Notes: generated from the letters alone by a model not told the origin. 6,794 bases of DNA from Planctomycetota bacterium (GCA_013203365.1 JABMQG010000302.1:1-6794); one strand, 5' to 3'; shown: positions 1-5,473, counted from the stretch's first letter. Translations and numbers: made by a program.

Positions 1-88
1 CAATGCCCCTGCCATCGGCCTACTTTCGGGTCATCCGGCGTCGCCAGGCTGCATCGGCAACCCTGTCGGCCGAACCGACGCGGCGCCC

Positions 89-103
89 TGGGGCGACGCC
101 CCA
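89..103. repeat. Perfect short inverted repeat just past the kinase stop
   Basis: A perfect 7-bp inverted repeat (TGGGGCG / CGCCCCA) around a single central base lies 5 nt beyond the kinase stop codon on the minus strand. In RNA it would fold as a 6-bp GC stem with a 3-nt loop. No T-run follows it in the direction of kinase transcription, so it is not a classic intrinsic terminator. It may be a 3'-end stabilising hairpin or chance in GC-rich DNA. Confidence 0.3.
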
Positions 104-108
104 TTCTG

Positions 109-966
109 TTAGGGACTCTTCGTATTGCCGTTGTCGGCCTGGCGTTGTAGTTGCGTTTCGATCAGCTTCAGCTTGGTCTGCACCGGTTGCATTGAGGCGG
201 GCCGATGGCCGGGTTGGAAGGCCACGCAGTCAGCCACCAGACTGGCCAATGCCGCCGGCACCTGCGGGTTCAACTCGCTGGCCGGTTTGATGTGCAAGTC
301 GTTTTTCAGCTGGATGCTGTCTGATCGCTTCGGGATGACCGTATTGATGGCCTGGCCGGTAAGGGTCCAGTAAAGCGACGCCCCAAAGTTGAAAACATCA
401 GTTCGCGCGTCAAGCGGCCGGCGGTAAACCTGCTCGGGTGCGATGAAGTCCGGCGTGCCCTGAATCCGCTCTTTGACGGTGCCAATTCGGCAGCCATGGC
501 CCAGATCAATCACCTTGACCGTCTGATCGGGCGAGACAATAATATTGTTGGGCTTCATGTCGGTGTGCAGAAAACCGCTTTCGTGCATGTAGGCCAGGGC
601 CTCGCAGACCTTGGAGAATATCTGCACGACCCGCAGAACGTCGACCGGACGGTCCTGCTGAACCGACTCACCCGGGCAGTACTCCATTATAACGCGGATT
701 TCGCGGACCCACCAGAAACGCCTGATTCGTTGGATATCCTCGAACCGACGGTTGCCTCCGTGGTTAAGTTGCCGGCCGATGACAAATTCATTCTCCGCCT
801 GTTCAAGGAACCGCTGGTCGGAAGTATGCTCTTTAACCACCCTCTTTAGCGCATATAGTTGGCCGGTTTGTTGATGACGTATGCTCCAAATCGTGCTCCT
901 GGCGCCACTGCCAAGGTATTGCATGAGCTGGTAGCCTGGTATTTCCAGTACTTTTGTTGTGCCCAT
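109..966 (-). CDS. Soluble Hanks-type Ser/Thr protein kinase (non-RD)
   Basis: A 285-residue protein that is almost entirely a PknB-like kinase domain, expected to phosphorylate Ser/Thr of unknown cytoplasmic targets. Visible motifs in order: a glycine-rich loop (LGSGARST, residues 18-25, third Gly lost), ALK with the ATP-binding K41, a helix-C Glu near 58-60, the catalytic loop HTDMKPNN (134-141, D136, K138, N141), the metal-binding DLG (154-156), the activation-segment end GTPDFIAPE (170-178), then DVFNFG and a late conserved Arg. HTD replaces HRD, so it is a non-RD kinase; DLG for DFG is common in bacteria. No transmembrane or sensor domain is visible, unlike many PknB proteins. ATG at 966 is preferred over an in-frame TTG at 1050, because a good extended -10 promoter (1016-1044) lies inside the longer version and the kinase fold begins only after residue 10. 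It is divergent from the sigma factor gene, which suggests but does not prove a shared pathway. Confidence 0.9.
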   Translation of the reverse strand: MGTTKVLEIPGYQLMQYLGSGARSTIWSIRHQQTGQLYALKRVVKEHTSDQRFLEQAENEFVIGRQLNHGGNRRFEDIQRIRRFWWVREIRVIMEYCPGESVQQDRPVDVLRVVQIFSKVCEALAYMHESGFLHTDMKPNNIIVSPDQTVKVIDLGHGCRIGTVKERIQGTPDFIAPEQVYRRPLDARTDVFNFGASLYWTLTGQAINTVIPKRSDSIQLKNDLHIKPASELNPQVPAALASLVADCVAFQPGHRPASMQPVQTKLKLIETQLQRQADNGNTKSP

Positions 967-1015
967 AGTCGTGACGATCGGCAACCTTTGATCCCAGCGA
1001 AGACAATAGCACGGC

Positions 1016-1044
1016 AGTATAACATCGGCTCCGGCCACAGTCGA
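1016..1044 (-). promoter_or_regulatory. Sigma-70-type promoter of the kinase gene
   Basis: On the minus strand, TCGACT (-35, 1044-1039), a 17-nt spacer and TATACT (-10, 1021-1016) preceded by an extended -10 TG. The predicted transcription start is near 1009, giving a leader of about 43 nt before the ATG at 966. This fit decides the kinase start against the upstream TTG. Prediction from consensus only. Confidence 0.55.
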
Positions 1045-1091
1045 TGGCAAATCCGCTTCAACATCCGGCCCCGCTCACATGCAGAATGTCT

Positions 1092-1120
1092 TTGCCAGGT
1101 GAGACCGCAGCACGTATCAT
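1092..1120 (+). promoter_or_regulatory. Sigma-70-type promoter of the ECF sigma operon
   Basis: TTGCCA (-35, 1092-1097), a 17-nt spacer and TATCAT (-10, 1115-1120); each hexamer matches 5 of 6 consensus bases. The predicted start near 1127 would give a leader of about 63 nt containing a T8 and a G8 run. The -35 lies about 50 bp from the -35 of the divergent kinase promoter, so one regulator bound between them could affect both. No clear ECF-type self-recognition promoter was seen. Confidence 0.5.
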
Positions 1121-1131
1121 CCCCGTGGAGC

Positions 1132-1151
1132 TTTTTTTTGGGAGGGGGGGG
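1132..1151 (+). repeat. T8 and G8 homopolymer tracts in the sigma leader
   Basis: Eight T (1132-1139) are followed by GGGA and eight G (1144-1151), just after the predicted transcription start and before the GTG start of the sigma gene. Such tracts are prone to polymerase or replication slippage, and the G-rich part could fold on itself. They lie in the leader, not in the coding frame, so length changes would alter expression rather than protein sequence. Confidence 0.6.
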
Positions 1152-1189
1152 ATTTGCGGAGCGCCGGGTCGTAACAGCAAGGGCAGAGC

Positions 1190-1810
1190 GTGGATAATGG
1201 CGGGCATCTATCCGAGAAGATAAGCGACGAGCAGCTGGTGCAACTTCACCTCGCTGGGCGGAAAGGGGCGTTTGAGACGCTACTCCGGCGCAGGGGCGGT
1301 GAGGTGTACAGGTTTCTGGTTCGGATGCTTGGCGATCAAACGTTGGCCGACGACGTGCTCCAGGAGACCTTCTTGCAGTTGCATCTTTCCGCCGACCGGT
1401 TCGACGTCTCCCGCCGGTTCAAGCCTTGGTTGTTCACCATCGCCGCCAACAAGGCCCGTGACGCCTTGCGAAGTCAGTCGAGGCGCAAGACCCAACCGTT
1501 GGACGCCCAAATCAGCGAGACCAGCGAGGCATCGACCTCATACCTCGATCTGCTCCAGGCAGATATTCATATGCCCTCGGAACAAATGCAGAACCAAGAG
1601 CTGCGGTCGGCCGTACAGAAGATGGTAATGGAAATGCCGGAGCACCTCCGTGAGGTGATTCTTTTAAGCTATTTTCACCACATGTCATACAAGGAAATAG
1701 CCGACGTGCTTGCCGTGCCGCTGGGCACGGTCAAAAGCAGGTTGCACGCGGCTGTGAGCCACTTTGCCCATCGCTGGGAGTCAGTAGGCAAGAGATTTGC
1801 AGATGAGTGA
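1190..1810 (+). CDS. ECF-family RNA polymerase sigma factor
   Basis: A 206-residue sigma-70 family protein of the extracytoplasmic-function type, which directs RNA polymerase core to a specific promoter set. Region 2 spans about residues 13-95 and includes the conserved core-binding segment LADDVLQETFLQ (52-63) and the promoter-melting segment around FKPWLFTIAANKARD (77-91). A variable linker (about 96-140) follows, then region 4 with the DNA-binding helix-turn-helix MSYKEIADVLAVPLGTVKSR. Regions 1 and 3 are absent, as expected. The start is GTG at 1190, preceded by AAGGG (1179-1183) about 6-7 nt upstream; no ATG in frame occurs before residue 46, which is inside region 2. Its 3' end overlaps the next gene by 8 nt, the usual arrangement for a sigma factor and its anti-sigma partner. 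Target promoters are unknown. Confidence 0.93.
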   Translation: MDNGGHLSEKISDEQLVQLHLAGRKGAFETLLRRRGGEVYRFLVRMLGDQTLADDVLQETFLQLHLSADRFDVSRRFKPWLFTIAANKARDALRSQSRRKTQPLDAQISETSEASTSYLDLLQADIHMPSEQMQNQELRSAVQKMVMEMPEHLREVILLSYFHHMSYKEIADVLAVPLGTVKSRLHAAVSHFAHRWESVGKRFADE

Positions 1811-2828
1811 AACCCACAGGTCAGTTCATCCGGATGACGAATTGCTGATCGATTTTCTTACCGGCCATTGCCTAGGCGGTGAAAGCCGGTCTATTGAGCA
1901 GCGGATCGCCGACGACGGGCAATTCGCGCGACGCGGTGAAAAGATTTCCCGGCTGCTGAAGTTGCTCGACAATTGCGACGCCGCCGAACTCAGCGAGGAA
2001 CTCATCGCCCGCACGACTGCGGCGGTCGAGTCGGCGGCACGCACGAGGGCCTTGCTGGAAGCCGAGGCTGCACAGCGCCGGCCAATCTACCGATCCGCAA
2101 CGTTCGGCTTGAAGGAACTTTGGGTAGCCGCTGCTCTGCTGTTCCTCGTCGCGATTATTCTATTGCCGAGCTTCCGTCACGCCGGTAAGTTGGCCATGGA
2201 TCAGGCCTGCCAAGCCCAAACCGGGCAGATAGGGGCTGCTCTGACCAAATACGCAAATGACCACAACGACATATTGCCCGCCCTGTCAGCCGAGGACGCG
2301 GCCTGGCTACCCGACGGCCCCGCAAGCGTGCGATACAGCAACAGCCGAAACCTCTGGAACCTCGTGCGGTCGCAATACGCCAAAGTCGATGTCTTCCAGT
2401 GCCCCGCCGATGGGAGCAGACACACGATCGAGACGGCAAAGATGACGGCCATGCCCGACTTCCCTGCCCGGGAGTTTATCGGTTACAGCTATCACAACGG
2501 CGTGAACTCAAGGCCGCTTCGCCTCTCAGGCACAGTCGCGAAGGTCGCCTCTGCCATGGCGATACTTGCCGACCGAACGCCGGTGTTTGCCGGCGGGCGA
2601 TTCAACCGCGATCAGCTCGACTGCGCCAACAGCTCAAACCACTCCCGGCGAGGTCAGGCCGTTCTGTTCCTCGACATGCACACCGCCTGGGCAAACTGTG
2701 CAAAGGTTGGCTTCGATGGGGACAACATCTGGCTGGTCCAGGGCGTCTCTAACTACCTCGGCACGGAACGACCCGCCAGCGAGACCGACAGCTTCCTCCT
2801 GCCAAGCTTCATTGAAGACCATAACTGA
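1803..2828 (+). CDS. Putative membrane anti-sigma factor fused to an H-X9-DG pseudopilin-like domain
   Basis: A 341-residue protein with three parts. Residues 11-57 (DDELLIDFLTGHCLGGE..., ending in a helix) resemble the N-terminal anti-sigma domain of ECF partners, but the usual His-x3-Cys-x2-Cys zinc ligands are absent. Residues about 106-122 (ELWVAAALLFLVAIILLPSF region) form a single membrane span. The remainder resembles the outer domain of planctomycete type II pseudopilin-like proteins: CQAQTGQIGAALTKYANDHN (136-155), FQCPADG (198-204), IGYSYHNGVN (226-235), ILADRT, and NHSRRGQAVLFLDMHTAW (279-296), which matches the NH...VLFLDGHV.W pattern with Met for Gly. No prepilin cleavage signal is present. 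The start at 1803 overlaps the sigma gene by 8 nt and has AAGAG upstream; an in-frame TTG at 1797 is less likely. The gene pair implies that it holds the sigma factor at the membrane and releases it on an external signal. The anti-sigma role is inferred; the outer-domain similarity is by eye. Confidence 0.78.
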   Translation: MSETHRSVHPDDELLIDFLTGHCLGGESRSIEQRIADDGQFARRGEKISRLLKLLDNCDAAELSEELIARTTAAVESAARTRALLEAEAAQRRPIYRSATFGLKELWVAAALLFLVAIILLPSFRHAGKLAMDQACQAQTGQIGAALTKYANDHNDILPALSAEDAAWLPDGPASVRYSNSRNLWNLVRSQYAKVDVFQCPADGSRHTIETAKMTAMPDFPAREFIGYSYHNGVNSRPLRLSGTVAKVASAMAILADRTPVFAGGRFNRDQLDCANSSNHSRRGQAVLFLDMHTAWANCAKVGFDGDNIWLVQGVSNYLGTERPASETDSFLLPSFIEDHN

Positions 2829-2905
2829 GAGCATCTGACGATTGCCTGCGGTGCTGCAGAGATGGCCTTCTCGCTAGACCAACAAGACTGCTCCAATCCC
2901 CGGCT

Positions 2906-2941
2906 ATGTTTACAATCGTAAACATGTTGACAATTCACAAC
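2906..2941. promoter_or_regulatory. Tandem operator-like palindromes
   Basis: A perfect 8-4-8 inverted repeat, ATGTTTAC-AATC-GTAAACAT, covers 2906-2925. Starting 18 bp after its inner 16-mer (2908-2923, GTTTACAATCGTAAAC) is a degenerate second copy (2926-2941, GTTGACAATTCACAAC) matching it at 11 of 16 positions. The spacing of nearly two helical turns is typical of sites for dimeric repressors or activators binding side by side. A TTGACA hexamer (2927-2932) sits in the second copy but has no well-spaced -10. The regulator is unknown. Confidence 0.45.
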
Positions 2942-3073
2942 ACATCCATAATCCGTGTTTTTCACTCTCAGTGCACGTAGTCTTTGGCATAATGGCTTGC
3001 CTAGGTCTGCCAGAGGCGGCATTAGCGCTGCTAAAACGAAACACCCCCAGATAGGCGTCAAATTCTCCCCTGG

Positions 3074-3101
3074 TTAACATTGGCTGAGTATATCATATAA
3101 C
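3074..3101 (+). promoter_or_regulatory. Sigma-70-type promoter candidate upstream of the coiled-coil gene
   Basis: TTAACA (-35, 3074-3079), a 16-nt spacer and TATAAC (-10, 3096-3101), each 5 of 6 to consensus, in a locally AT-rich stretch. The start would be near 3108, leaving a leader of about 135 nt that includes the sigma-54-like site. AT-richness raises the chance of a false match. Confidence 0.4.
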
Positions 3102-3157
3102 TCCTGTAATAAAAATGGCTTGGAGTCTCAGCAACAACGTTCCGTCTGGTTTAATCG

Positions 3158-3174
3158 CTGGCACCGGCGTTGCT
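3158..3174 (+). promoter_or_regulatory. Sigma-54 (-24/-12) promoter of the coiled-coil gene
   Basis: CTGGCACCGGCGTTGCT matches the RpoN consensus YTGGCAC-N5-TTGCW at every fixed position with exact spacing; the invariant GG is at 3160-3161 and GC at 3172-3173. Transcription would start near 3185, about 58 nt before the ATG at 3243. Such promoters need an AAA+ enhancer-binding protein; the upstream palindromes at 2906-2941 lie about 245-280 bp from the start and could be its site, though that is farther than typical. Confidence 0.6.
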
Positions 3175-3242
3175 ACCTATGACTAGTAGCCCTGAGTGGA
3201 TTTACAGATGCACCTGGGGTGTTTGTGAAGAAAGGCGGTGCC

Positions 3243-3545
3243 ATGCTCATGGATGAAACGACCTTCAATAACCGACTGCAGGAATTGATCAAAGAGATCG
3301 AAAAGCTCCCCAATTCGCAAAAGGAACTGCTCAAGGATTTGGCAGTCGAAACTCAGACCCGACAAGAGCAATTGGCGGCCACTGCCAAGAACGTAGCCGA
3401 GGCGATGGACTACCTGAGGCTTCAGATCAAGTATATGGTCTTTGACCTGGAAGCAACCCGGCGCGAGAACCAATACTTGCGCAAGATGCTCGAAAATCGT
3501 CCCCCGCACCAACACCACGACCCCGGTGAAGATCCGAGCGAGTAA
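3243..3545 (+). CDS. Small coiled-coil protein of unknown function
   Basis: A 100-residue, highly charged, helical protein with no signal peptide or membrane span, so probably cytoplasmic. Residues about 8-85 carry long runs of heptad-like hydrophobic spacing (LQELIKEIEKL, then LRLQIKYMVFDLEATRREN at 58-76, then YLRKMLE), broken at the P23 turn; this suggests two helices folding as a hairpin or a dimer. The C-terminal tail (86-100) is short and polar with PPHQHHD, which could be disordered or bind metal. The ATG at 3243 has AAGG (3232-3235) about 7 nt upstream; ATG 3249 and an upstream GTG at 3219 are less well supported. It is a single-gene unit ending in a strong terminator, with a likely sigma-54 promoter. 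The LR.(Q)IKY..FDLEATRREN.YLR block has the look of a conserved family, but no function is assigned. Confidence 0.8.
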   Translation: MLMDETTFNNRLQELIKEIEKLPNSQKELLKDLAVETQTRQEQLAATAKNVAEAMDYLRLQIKYMVFDLEATRRENQYLRKMLENRPPHQHHDPGEDPSE

Positions 3546-3567
3546 TACGGATCCCCTTCGCCCTGGA

Positions 3568-3589
3568 GGGCCCGCCGCCTAGCGGGTCC
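3568..3589 (+). other. GC-rich hairpin before the terminator
   Basis: GGGCCCGC and GCGGGTCC pair over 8 bp (one G-U) around the loop CGCCTA, about 22 nt after the stop of the coiled-coil gene. Only a weak T-rich stretch follows. It may protect the mRNA 3' end together with the terminator hairpin 10 nt downstream. Confidence 0.35.
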
Positions 3590-3599
3590 GGGGTTGTTC

Positions 3600-3633
3600 A
3601 GCACGGCGCTCCCCGACGCCGTGCTATTTTTTT
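3600..3633 (+). terminator. Strong intrinsic terminator
   Basis: A perfect 9-bp stem AGCACGGCG / CGCCGTGCT with an 8-nt loop (3609-3616) is followed by A and seven T (3627-3633). It ends the coiled-coil gene transcript about 55 nt after its stop and insulates the dehydratase gene that follows. It reads as a terminator only in the plus direction. Confidence 0.92.
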
Positions 3634-3811
3634 GCGCGAATCACTGGGGCCTCGCGTAGTTTGGCAGAAATGTACGCTGGGGTCGCCCGTGCGATATGTC
3701 CGGCATAAACATAAAAACCTTGCATTTGACGTTTGCAGGCAGTAGAAGCTTTCGTTCTTCGGGACTTTAATGCTGATGCGCATCGCTTTGGGGCAGCAGG
3801 AGTAATCTGAG

Positions 3812-4291
3812 GTGAAGTTTTATCTCGTCGACCACATAGAAAGCCTGATCCCCGGCGAGAGGATTGTCACGATCAAGTGCCTGACGGCCGCGGAGGAATA
3901 CCTAGCCGACCACTTCCCCGCCTTCCCAGTGATGCCCGGCGTGCTGATGCTCGAGGCGTGCGTCCAATCAGCGGCTTGGCTGGTCCGGATAATGTCGGAT
4001 TGGTCGGTCAGCATGGTTGTTCTACGCCGGGCACAAAACGTCCGATATGGCAACTTCGTCGCCCCCGGCGATACGTTGCGAATCGAGGCCGAACTGGTCA
4101 AACATCAGGGTGAAGCTTTCACTTTCAAGTGCGTAGGCGCTGTAGACAAGACAACCGCGCTGCAAGCGAAGATCGAACTGAAGGCCTTCAACCTGGCCGA
4201 CACGGACCCGGCGCTGGCTGGTGCCGATGCTGAAATTATCGCGCAGATGAAACAGAGGTTTGACTTGTGCCGGGGAAATCCGTCGGCCTAA
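3812..4291 (+). CDS. FabZ-like 3-hydroxyacyl-ACP dehydratase (first copy)
   Basis: A 159-residue hot-dog-fold protein expected to dehydrate 3-hydroxyacyl-ACP to trans-2-enoyl-ACP in the cytoplasm. The FabZ active site is present: EYLADHFPAFPVMPGVLMLE holds catalytic H34 and E48, 14 residues apart as in FabZ, followed by the helix ACVQSAAWLV. The usual GHFPG has D for the first Gly. The C-terminal part (ELKAF, then a helical tail to residue 159) is a little longer than the roughly 145-150 residues of housekeeping FabZ. The start is GTG at 3812, chosen for AGGAG at 3798-3802, 9 nt upstream; the protein then begins MKFYLVDHIE, as family members do. No confident promoter was found in 3634-3811. 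It is separated from the ACP by 267 nt with its own promoter, so it may be co-regulated rather than co-transcribed. It could act on a specialised chain rather than in bulk fatty acid synthesis. Confidence 0.88.
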   Translation: MKFYLVDHIESLIPGERIVTIKCLTAAEEYLADHFPAFPVMPGVLMLEACVQSAAWLVRIMSDWSVSMVVLRRAQNVRYGNFVAPGDTLRIEAELVKHQGEAFTFKCVGAVDKTTALQAKIELKAFNLADTDPALAGADAEIIAQMKQRFDLCRGNPSA

Positions 4292-4364
4292 GGGTGTTAC
4301 GTTTCACGTTTTACTGCGGTCATGGGGCTTTTTTACCCGGCTGAGGTGGGAATAACATTGTTTT

Positions 4365-4417
4365 TTTTAGAGGCCCTAGCAGAATGAGACGCCACATTGC
4401 TGTTAGGGGCTCTAAGA
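4365..4417. repeat. Long imperfect hairpin between dehydratase and ACP genes
   Basis: The arms TTAGAGGCCCTAGCAGAATG (4367-4386) and 4395-4415 (CATT, bulged G, then CTGTTAGGGGCTCTAA) pair over about 20 bp with one G-G mismatch, one G-U pair and one bulge around the loop AGACGCCA (4387-4394). Two weaker outer pairs extend it to 4365-4417. Eight T (4361-4368) come before it on the plus strand and no T-run follows on either strand, so it is not a standard intrinsic terminator. It may be an RNA-stabilising or processing element, or a small palindromic mobile-type repeat. Confidence 0.6.
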
Positions 4418-4467
4418 TTCGGTTTGCCTGTTCCTTCACGGACCCGGTATGCTAAAGAGTTCCGACG

Positions 4468-4495
4468 TTGACTTTTGGAACTGGTTGCGTATAGA
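4468..4495 (+). promoter_or_regulatory. Sigma-70-type promoter of the ACP operon
   Basis: TTGACT (-35, 4468-4473), a 16-nt spacer and TATAGA (-10, 4490-4495). Transcription would start near 4502, leaving a 57-nt leader before the ATG at 4559. It lies downstream of the long hairpin, so the ACP, dehydratase and ketosynthase-like genes probably form their own transcription unit. Confidence 0.5.
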
Positions 4496-4558
4496 TTCAT
4501 GACCGGCACTCTGGCCGAGGCCAGGCCGGAGGTCAAGGCTGCTAGAGGAGCGAATGCT

Positions 4559-4948
4559 ATGCCGATGACGAGGGACGATATCTCCGAGAAAGTCCGGGAA
4601 ACACTGGTCGATGCATTAGGTGCCGACGAGGAGGATGTAACACCCCAGGCGACATTGACCGGGGATCTCGGGGCCGAGAGCATCGACTTCCTAGACATCG
4701 TCTTTAGGCTGGAGAAGACGTTTGGCATCAAGATTCCACGCGGGGAACTGTTCCCCGACAATATCTTGAACAATCCAGAATACGTTTCCAATGGCAAACT
4801 AACCGAAGTGGGCCTGGCTACGCTGAAAGAACGCATGCCTCACGCCGACTTCACCGGGTTCGAGCAGGATCCGGATATCAACAAGATGGCTGAACTGTTC
4901 AAGGTGGAGACCATCGTCAACTACGTCGCAGCAAAACTGGCCGGCTAA
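4559..4948 (+). CDS. Extended acyl carrier protein
   Basis: A 129-residue carrier protein that should hold the growing chain as a thioester on a phosphopantetheine arm. Helix I (DDISEKVRETLVDALG) and the motif TGDLGAESIDFLDIVFRLE are clear; S41 in GAESID, in place of the common GxDSLD, is the predicted attachment site. A canonical ACP is about 75-85 residues. Here roughly 45 extra residues (about 62-108: GELFPDN...PEYV..GKLTEVGLATLKERMPHADFTGFEQDPDI) separate helix II from the last helix AELFKVETIVNYVAAKL. The ATG at 4559 has GAGGAG at 4545-4550, 8 nt upstream; a second ATG at 4565 is possible. In-frame codons upstream to 4475 are mostly in the leader after the predicted promoter. It is followed 48 nt later by a second dehydratase. 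The gene company points to a dedicated chain; the ordinary housekeeping AcpP is less likely because of the insertion. Confidence 0.88.
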   Translation: MPMTRDDISEKVRETLVDALGADEEDVTPQATLTGDLGAESIDFLDIVFRLEKTFGIKIPRGELFPDNILNNPEYVSNGKLTEVGLATLKERMPHADFTGFEQDPDINKMAELFKVETIVNYVAAKLAG

Positions 4949-4996
4949 GTTGTAAAGTAACCGTGCCGAAGACTGCAATACCGGTCGGAGCCCGCG

Positions 4997-5473
4997 ATGC
5001 GCTGGATTTGGATCGATCGCTTCATCGACTTTCAGCCGATGAAATCTGCCACGGCCATCAAGAACGTTTCCCTGGCCGAGGAACATTTGCACGACCATTG
5101 GGACGCGTATCCGGTAATGCCGTTCTCGCTGATGATAGAGGGAATGGCCCAGACCGGCGGCATACTGGTCGGGCACGCCCGCGACTTTAAAGAGAAGGTC
5201 ATCTTGGCCAAGATCGGCCTGGCCGAGATCGACGAGCTGGTCCTGCCCGGCGACCAGTTGAAATATCACACCGAGATCACACACATCAGCGAAGCCGCCG
5301 CCGCCATTGAAGGTGTAATCTCCAAGAACGGCCGGGAAATCGGGCGAGTGGAACTGATATTCAGCCACATTGACCGGAACGTATCCGGCCGAGATTTCGG
5401 GAAGGGAAACTTCGTCTTTACCGACCAATTCCGACGCCTGCTGGCTCCGTTCACCCGGGGGCCAATTTCATGA
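4997..5473 (+). CDS. FabZ-like dehydratase (second, divergent copy)
   Basis: A 158-residue hot-dog-fold protein related to FabZ. The segment EEHLHDHWDAYPVMPFSLMI keeps catalytic H34, and E48 follows in IEGMAQ, at the same positions as the first dehydratase in the window. The surrounding loop has changed: HWD replaces HFP, and MPF replaces the nearly invariant MPG, adding bulk near the acyl tunnel. It is probably still a 3-hydroxyacyl-ACP dehydratase, with altered chain or partner preference, or half of a heterodimer with the first copy; a thioesterase-like or inactive structural role cannot be excluded. The ATG at 4997 has GGAG at 4987-4990, 6 nt upstream. Its stop overlaps the start of the ketosynthase-like gene by 4 nt (ATGA), so the two are translationally coupled. 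The end of the protein is basic (TDQFRRLLAPFTRG). Confidence 0.87.
   Translation: MRWIWIDRFIDFQPMKSATAIKNVSLAEEHLHDHWDAYPVMPFSLMIEGMAQTGGILVGHARDFKEKVILAKIGLAEIDELVLPGDQLKYHTEITHISEAAAAIEGVISKNGREIGRVELIFSHIDRNVSGRDFGKGNFVFTDQFRRLLAPFTRGPIS

Larger units (their letters stand above)
2829..3242. other. 414-nt non-coding regulatory region
   Basis: No convincing reading frame occurs on either strand between the anti-sigma-like gene and the coiled-coil gene. The composition is clearly more AT-rich than the flanking genes. It contains a tandem operator-like palindrome (2906-2941), a sigma-70-like promoter (3074-3101), a near-consensus sigma-54 promoter (3158-3174) and a 6-bp inverted repeat AGCAAC / GTTGCT (3130-3135 / 3169-3174) that overlaps the -12 element. 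No terminator was found directly after the stop at 2828. A minus-strand frame covering 2753-3061 overlaps the end of the upstream gene and has no recognisable protein features. Confidence 0.6.

Noticed and set aside
2..112. Possible 3' end of a plus-strand gene (36 codons open from the left edge, ending TAG at 110-112) and a minus-strand frame starting at 104
   Set aside because: The plus frame has somewhat GC-rich third positions, but neither product is recognisable and the window shows too little of either to support a gene.
967..1050. In-frame TTG extension of the kinase by 28 residues
   Set aside because: It would begin inside a good extended -10 promoter, has no ribosome-binding site, and adds sequence with no kinase features.
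2927..2952. TTGACA with CATAAT as a sigma-70 promoter
   Set aside because: The spacer is only 14 nt; the TTGACA is better explained as part of the second operator-like copy.
2985..3001. TGGCAT...TTGCC resembling a second sigma-54 site
   Set aside because: The spacing between the GG and GC elements is one base too long, which normally abolishes sigma-54 recognition.
3130..3174. AGCAAC / GTTGCT inverted repeat as a riboswitch or structured leader
   Set aside because: The stem is only 6 bp with a 33-nt loop and coincides with the sigma-54 -12 element; no known riboswitch core is visible.
3720..3748. TTGCAT-17-TAGAAG as promoter of the first dehydratase gene
   Set aside because: Only 7 of 12 consensus bases match; no better candidate exists in 3634-3811, so the promoter is left unassigned.
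4324..4335. GGGGCTTTTTT as a terminator of the first dehydratase gene
   Set aside because: A T6 run is present but no complementary stem sequence lies upstream.
4333..4836. Long minus-strand frame opposite the ACP gene, and similar ones at 5266-5994 and 6196-6747
   Set aside because: They mirror well-supported plus-strand genes in GC-rich DNA and have low-complexity or feature-poor translations.
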